Shown: piece by piece, positions 58,770-64,000 of the stretch | Layout: the number at the start of each line of letters is the position of its first letter | Numbering within the stretch: the stretch's first letter is position 1 | Source of the DNA: Sisyra terminalis | Lineage: Eukaryota; Arthropoda; Insecta; Neuroptera; Sisyridae | Assembly: GCA_958496175.1 (NCBI GenBank) | Contig: OY292274.1 | Coordinates: 3,472,001-3,536,000, forward strand | Direction: 5' to 3' | DNA: 64,000 bases | Made by a program: the position numbers and the translations under genes | Notes under the pieces: model-generated | The model's database searches: none | Told to the model about the DNA's origin: nothing | The model's input: the letters and a program-made list of their open reading frames with translations, nothing else

Positions 58770-58927
58770 AATAAAGAACACGTTTTTGGTTACTTAACTG
58801 AGATTTTACTTAACATATTTTTTTTACATAAATGTTAGAAAGAAATTGTATAAAACTAATGAATATAACTCTTTTTTTAAGTTTAGCATTTTCCCAGCTT
58901 AGTAACGATGAAGTAGAATAACTTAAT

Positions 58928-59454
58928 TTAATCCAACTGTAAGAGACAAAGAAAATAATAATGAAAAACCTAAATTTTTAATTGACATATTTTTGACAAC
59001 TTAGAACGATAATGAGTTTATTATATAAAAAAATACCTTTTTGAAACCAATATCGTTGGCGTATTCTCTGAAGCATTGCCGGCAAAGATTTAAACCATAT
59101 TTACGGATTAATCCATGTCTGTTGGCACACGCTCGGCTAAAAACATATAGGTTATGTAAGACATTAATTTCAGAATATTAATTTCCCATAAATTATCATT
59201 AATGTTTATTAGTAATAAATTATCCTCAAAAGGATTATATAATTTACTTTTCCAAACATTTACAATCCTTTATATTTGTGATAAAAATGTGCCATCAAGT
59301 TAGAAAATCATTAGTCCATGTGCTTTTTACATTTGTGTTTAACAATTGGTTAAATATGGGATTTTTTTTGATAATTATATAAAAAAAATTACCAGGATCG
59401 TGAACCTTGTCCATATTTTCGTGGATGAGAATACCAGATATTTTGAAAACCCAT
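58928..59454 (-). CDS. RpS29: Ribosomal protein S29 (uS14), complete, three coding exons
   Basis: Coding exons are complement(59393-59454), complement(59037-59136) and complement(58928-58936). They join to 171 nt, giving 56 residues, the exact usual length of eS29/uS14. The sequence starts [19 protein letters not shown] and ends [10 protein letters not shown]. The zinc-binding cysteines are C21, C24, C39 and C42. The protein sits in the head of the 40S subunit. The last coding exon holds only Leu-Asp-stop, after a good polypyrimidine acceptor (CTCTTACAG). GT-AG borders fit at every junction and phases agree. It runs toward the WAP-like gene, with a reverse-strand AATAAA near 58757-58762, and is divergent from the Dpy-30 gene. 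Every exon is short enough to be missed by ORF scanning. Confidence 0.96.
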
Positions 59455-60187
59455 TTTTATTTGATTTTTATTTCACTTTCAGCTACACTCGGCGAGAATA
59501 AAACATAGAAGAAATATGGCGTCGATCATAAAATTCATAGTAACTGAATGCGCATGCTTGGGTCGGCGCAAAATATAAAATTTGCGCGCTTTGCGCTTAC
59601 GAGCGAATTTTCAAATTTTGAATATTTTTTTCACGTTAAGTTCATTTTTTAAAAATTCTTAGACCCATTCTTCAAAAAATGGGCCTATATTTGTTTTTTC
59701 AATGAATTTTGATATTGATTTTGAATATTAGCAGTTATTAGTTACTAATTAATACTTGAGTTAAAATTTAACATTATACTGAATATCGGTGGAGAAAATA
59801 TTTGAATTATTTTTTTTATTTATCATTAATAAAATTTATTTTAGTTACATCTTCATTTAATTTGGTTAAACTTCATTGTATCTCAATGTGAAATACAATA
59901 ATAGAGTTAAAAGAATTAAAAATATTAACGAGGGATATTTGATTAAAACACAGTAACTAATTGCATAAAAAATAAATATTAAGGATTCACCACATTTAAT
60001 ACGATCAATAAAAAACATAAAAACTCAGAAATACTGTTAATTTAGAATGTGGGTAATGCCAATGTCAGCCAATGTCAATATATTCAATTGTCTGGAATAT
60101 TTAATATCGACATGATACAATAATTTACCAACTTTTAGTATCAAAAATTTTATTTTTACACTTTGAATACCTTACAATATTTGAAAA
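59455..60187. promoter_or_regulatory. Divergent promoter region between RpS29 and the Dpy-30 gene
   Basis: 733 bp separate the two start codons. The RpS29-proximal part (about 59518-59612) is a small GC-richer island with GCGCGC/TTTGCGC repeats, unlike the surrounding sequence. On the minus strand a pyrimidine run TTTCTTCT (59507-59515) could be a ribosomal-protein-type transcription start. This is inferred only. Confidence 0.4.
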
Positions 60188-62611
60188 ATGTCTCGAGAAA
60201 GTAGTGTGGCTTCGTCTATAAAATCATTCCGTTCAGATCGTCCGGATAATATATCAATTAAATCGTCGAAAATGTCTTGTACCTCCAAAAGCATAAAACA
60301 GGGTTCAGTTCGTTCATCCAAAGCTTCTGTAGGTTCTTCATATCGAAGTACAGCTTCCACTGCGGCTTACAGTCAGGAAATTAGTAAAACATTTAACGTT
60401 GTCGATGAAAAAGTTCAAGAAATGGACAAAGAGAAAAAACGTATTTAATTTAATATAATGGTTAATCAAATCATACCTACCTACACATATTTAATCTTTT
60501 CAGATATTCTGGCACAATTGAACGTTGAAAAAGAAATATACATAGGCAAACTGAAATCTGCAGAAGGTTCAGTAATGACACTTGTTGAAATAGTTGACCA
60601 AGTTGATGATAATATTCAGTGTGTTGAAACTCAATATGTTAAAAAATTGCAATCAATTGCAACTAAAGAAATGGAAGTAAAAGGAGCATTTGCATCGGTA
60701 AAATTTCTTGGGAAAACTGTAGCAGAACTTGAAAAGTATAACGAATTACAACTAAAAAAAAGAAAACTATTCAAGTTTGTTGAGCTCTTGGCTTGCAACG
60801 TTTAATCCGAACGCTGTGCAAAATTTAAGTTTGTTGAAGCAAAACAGTTAAACAGACTTGAAAATTTTTTTCTCTGAAACTAAGAAATTTAAGTTAATTT
60901 AATAAATTTTCAGAGAAATTGAACGGATAAGACAGGAAAGAGATGTAGCTGTCGATGAGATTACTATGAAAAAGAAATTTATTCGTGATCGTTTAAGATC
61001 CTTAGAAAATCTTGATATCCTTCTCGGCGAAATAGGCCAACGTATAAGAACACACGCGCATACGTTTGCCGAAGAAATGGATGAACTGCAACGATTGCGA
61101 GATGCAATTCTTGCCCGAACTGATTTAACCGATGAAGAAAAAGCTGAAATGCTGGCCAAGATCGATGCCCAAATAAAAGAATTGAAAGAGGCCTATGCAA
61201 GAGAAATGGGTGATTTACACGGACAAAAAACGGTTAACTTAAAATTTATTTCTATTTTGGAACCGGCTAGAAACCACATAACACACTTTCGTACTTTTTC
61301 CACCTTCCCCCTTCAATACAATTAAGTTAACATATATAAAAATTCATACATAAAAATAAAATGCTATCCCTGCGTTACGTGACACGCTTATATACTCATA
61401 TAAAAACGTAAAAGTTACGTGGTTTCTAAATACCGTTTTTAATACACTTTTCCAACTCAAAAAAGTTCATTCCTCTTTTACGGAAGTATTTTTTTTTTTT
61501 CGTTTCTTTTTTCTTTGGGGATTTTTAATTTTCATTTAAAACAGTTATTTTAGGGGAAAAACAGTAATATTTTATTTATTTTTTTTAACTTTAGGTTCTT
61601 GAACTTCACACGAAACGACGTCTTGCCAATCTTGACGAACTAGCTGCTATGCTAAAGAGGAATTTCGAAGAACAACTAGCCGAATTAGAGCGCCAAAAAA
61701 TTGGAGCCACCCCGTCACAAATTGAACTAATTAATCAAAAAATTGCCGAATTAAGGGCACAATTTGAACGTGATATGGCCCAAATTGAAAGATATCGTGG
61801 TTTAATTGGAGAAGGAAGCATTATTGCTTTTTATGATGAATTGGGTAATTTGGTGTTTCGTCGCCGAGAAGATGATGTAGACATGACGTTAGTTTATTTT
61901 ATTTCCTTTTTATGAAAACCCCCTTTTTGAAGTGAAATTTTTTAAGGGGATGCTTAACGGGAGAGACCTCAGGAGAGTATTTAAATAATTCATTTTTACC
62001 GTGAAAATTTAATCAAATCGTTTTTTTCGTTTACATTTATTTTCATTAATTTTTATTTTCTAGTCTTGAAGACTTAAGTGCGTCCGTAACTCAATCATGC
62101 ACATTTTCTGGTAGCTCATCTTCTAGATCGGAAAGTGAAAGTAATTAAAAGTTTGTTTTTTTATATTAAGTAGTTAAATATAAATTTAAACGTTTCTAGG
62201 TAGTCACATATCTTTTGAAGATGCAGAATATCTACGATGCAATCTTGGGCATATTCTGACTTTAGCTCTAGCTGAAATTGTTGCTCGTCAACCAACAGAT
62301 CCAATTCATTATTTAGCTCATTGGTTATTCAAATATAGATACACCCAGGATTCTTTCAGTATAAAAAAGAAAGAACTAGGTGAACTTTTGGAGGAACGAT
62401 TCAGAATAATGGAAGAAATACGAGTAATTCATTTTAAAGTATATATATTTTCTTTTCTATTTATCTAACATATCGTATATAGAAAAGACAGATAGAGTTA
62501 GACGCATATAAAGCTGTAATCGATATGATTCGACTTGCAGAAGATGAAGCTGATCGTCGAGCGCAAGACTTGGCACTATTATTAATGGGAGGAGAAGGTG
62601 AAATTGAATAA
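60188..62611 (+). CDS. Coiled-coil protein with C-terminal Dpy-30 motif (DYDC-like), seven exons
   Basis: Exons: 60188-60440, 60504-60774, 60914-61232, 61595-61887, 62064-62140, 62200-62423, 62483-62611; 1566 nt, 521 residues. Introns are 59-362 bp with GT-AG borders and matching phases. Residues 1-62 are Ser-rich, about 68-370 are highly charged and predicted coiled coil (heptad-like EKAEMLAKIDAQIKELKEAY), and a Ser-rich linker follows. Residues about 412-453 are a Dpy-30 motif (YLRCNLGHILTLALAEI, DPIHYLAHWLFKYR), then a charged helix. Dpy-30 motifs are dimerising helix pairs that bind amphipathic helices in COMPASS and in axonemal radial-spoke proteins. DYDC1/2-type proteins with this motif are sperm/cilium associated, so an axonemal role is inferred. 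The exon 2 donor (GTTTGT at 60775) is the least certain; a donor at 60800 is the alternative. The TAA overlaps an AATAAA. Confidence 0.85.
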
Positions 62612-62795
62612 TAAAGAGAAAAAATAAAAAAATATAAAATAATATTTTTGAAAAAATTGTTAACAAATCCATAACCAAAAAATAAAAATAAAAAATCTAT
62701 GCACTATTATCAGTCATTTTTAAAATTCTAATTTTTTAAACTAGGTATTAATATCGCTACTGGATACTACGGAGTATTACCTATATATTTCTATT
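62612..62795. other. Short convergent intergenic spacer
   Basis: Only 184 bp lie between the stop codons of the Dpy-30 gene and the TTLL gene. It contains AATAAA for the plus-strand gene (62610 and 62623). I do not see a canonical reverse-strand AATAAA. Confidence 0.6.
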
Positions 62796-64000
62796 TTAAC
62801 ACCATTTAGGGTCTAAAACACATTTTCCAAGAAACCATTTGACCATTATTTGATTTTCTCGCGTTAACGTTTCTAATACTGATGTATGGTTTGCTTCATT
62901 TTCGTCCTACAAAAAAGGCAATATGTTTTAATCAAGGTTTATATTCTTTGAAAAATATAAACAAAACTTACCAATTGTGGAGGAAAAATACGTTTACAAT
63001 CTCCTCGATTCAAATGCTCTTTATAAGCCTGCGAAAATATTTCTTTTTGAGCTGAATTCAAGCAAGGTAAACAAAGTTCACAGTCGGTTAAATCACAGTT
63101 TTCTTGGCAAAGCGTACTAGCGCATTTTAACGGATTGACAACAATATTTTTTTCAGCTACTTGCATTAATTCTTCAGCCTGAGATCTGCAATTAAATTTT
63201 AAAAAGTATAATATTGGACAATGAATCAAAATTTTACTACAAACCGAATTGTTAGTGAGGGTTTACGTAATTTATTTGCAAGTCCGACAAGTCCAAATAC
63301 GTTGAACAACACTTGCTCATATAGCAATTGATTAGGTGGATAATGGGCTGATGATAAATTTGGACTCATGTTTGCTTCCATTACATACGCATTAAGATCT
63401 TCATCGAAAACGAAATCAAAACGGATCATTTCAAAGAAATTTGTTTGCTTTGATTTAAATCTGAAAGAAAATATGAGAATATTTTTTTTAATAAACCAAT
63501 TGTTTGGATAATTTGAGTGTCGAGCTGTAACTGGTTTATCTTTGATAGCATATTAAAATAAAAAGTTTGAAAGTATTTAACAAAATATATTTTTCTAAAT
63601 AAGTTAAATTATTTCCCATTTAAATACGCAACGATTTTAAAAATAGAACTGTATTACACATACCGTGAAGTAATTGTATTGTGAATCAATTTACTTTTTT
63701 TCAAGCAAATTTCACGGATGGCTCTTTCAACTTGATCCCAAGCTTTTTGAGGATCTTTTCCAAGGCTCCTAACATAAGCATCGAAGCTTTCTTTCATTGA
63801 AAATCCCAGTTCGTTATAGAATTTCTTTAATGATGGAACTTCCCAAGTTGGGAGGTAATCGTCTCCCACTACATACTTGTCAATATTTTGTGGATCAAAT
63901 GGATAGTACTTAACTAAACAATATCTAAAAAGAAAAGCACATATAATATTTAGCTGATAAATAAATATGCTGTAGATTTTACCTAAACAAAACATCTCCA
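62796..64000 (-). CDS. TTLL15: Tubulin tyrosine ligase-like protein, TTLL15-like, C-terminal part
   Basis: Partial: exons complement(63983->64000), (63664-63924), (63245-63460), (62972-63185), (62796-62906); the 5' part lies beyond the window. Phases agree at all four introns (58-203 bp). The encoded 273 residues start GDVLFRYCLVKYYPFDP. They carry the TTL-domain end, FFEMIRFDFVFDEDLNAYVM, followed by EANMSPNLS; the Glu and Asn of E-x-N-x-S-P are the metal/ATP-binding pair of the ATP-grasp fold. A cysteine-rich tail follows (CASTLCQENC, CELCLPC) and the protein ends KWC. TTLL enzymes add glutamate, glycine or tyrosine to tubulin. The Cys-rich tail after the TTL core is what I associate with insect TTLL15-type proteins; family membership is firm, the subtype less so. 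The gene converges on the Dpy-30 gene. Confidence 0.88.

Noticed and set aside
60775..60913. Alternative exon 2 donor at 60800 in the Dpy-30 gene
   Set aside because: It adds hydrophobic residues that break the coiled coil; the donor at 60775 keeps a continuous charged helix. RNA evidence could reverse this.
60899..61200. Two minus-strand open frames
   Set aside because: Shadows of exon 3 of the Dpy-30 gene.

Overview
The window looks like an AT-rich insect nuclear genome. It has short spliced exons with GT-AG introns, an insect-type ribosomal protein S29, and jockey-clade LINEs, Helitrons, hAT, mariner and foldback elements. I cannot name the species; a beetle or another non-model insect would fit.

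Layout. From 5081 to 58556 one plus-strand gene covers about 53 kb with only five small exons (5081-5165, 12375-12623, 44834-45001, 49086-49157, 58348-58556). It encodes a predicted secreted protein of 260 residues with three six-cysteine WAP-like modules. All four introns are phase 1 and are filled with transposable elements. The main ones are three Helitron copies (1692-4243, 6134-8544, 30843-33609; the first lies upstream of the gene), a foldback cluster (8866-11950), a composite long-TIR element at about 19058-22750 carrying nested insertions, two related foldback elements at 25-27.6 kb (one inside a hAT element that sits inside a LINE fragment), a transposase-like pseudogene split by a TTAA-flanked element (35.7-37.7 kb), a 3'-deleted mariner (38073-39032), a 5'-truncated LINE with a 12-bp target duplication (46345-46935), a long-TIR element (47.8-48.95 kb) and an almost intact antisense jockey-type LINE with an 11-bp target duplication (51389-55634).

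The last 6 kb is compact and gene-dense. RpS29 lies on the minus strand (58928-59454). A seven-exon plus-strand gene (60188-62611) encodes a 521-residue coiled-coil protein with a C-terminal Dpy-30/DYDC-type motif. A tubulin tyrosine ligase-like gene (TTLL15-like, minus strand, 62796 to beyond 64000) runs off the right edge. The Dpy-30 and TTLL genes converge with 184 bp between stop codons, and both families are linked to cilia, flagella or microtubules. RpS29 and the Dpy-30 gene are divergent and separated by 733 bp.

The strongest unusual signals are the WAP-like modules, which lack exactly the two cysteines that bond to each other in canonical WAP domains; a group of hairpin insertions with a hammerhead-like core; and the nested transposon layers that can be ordered by their target-site duplications. 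I could not run homology searches. Exon calls rest on splice sites, phase agreement and recognisable protein motifs.
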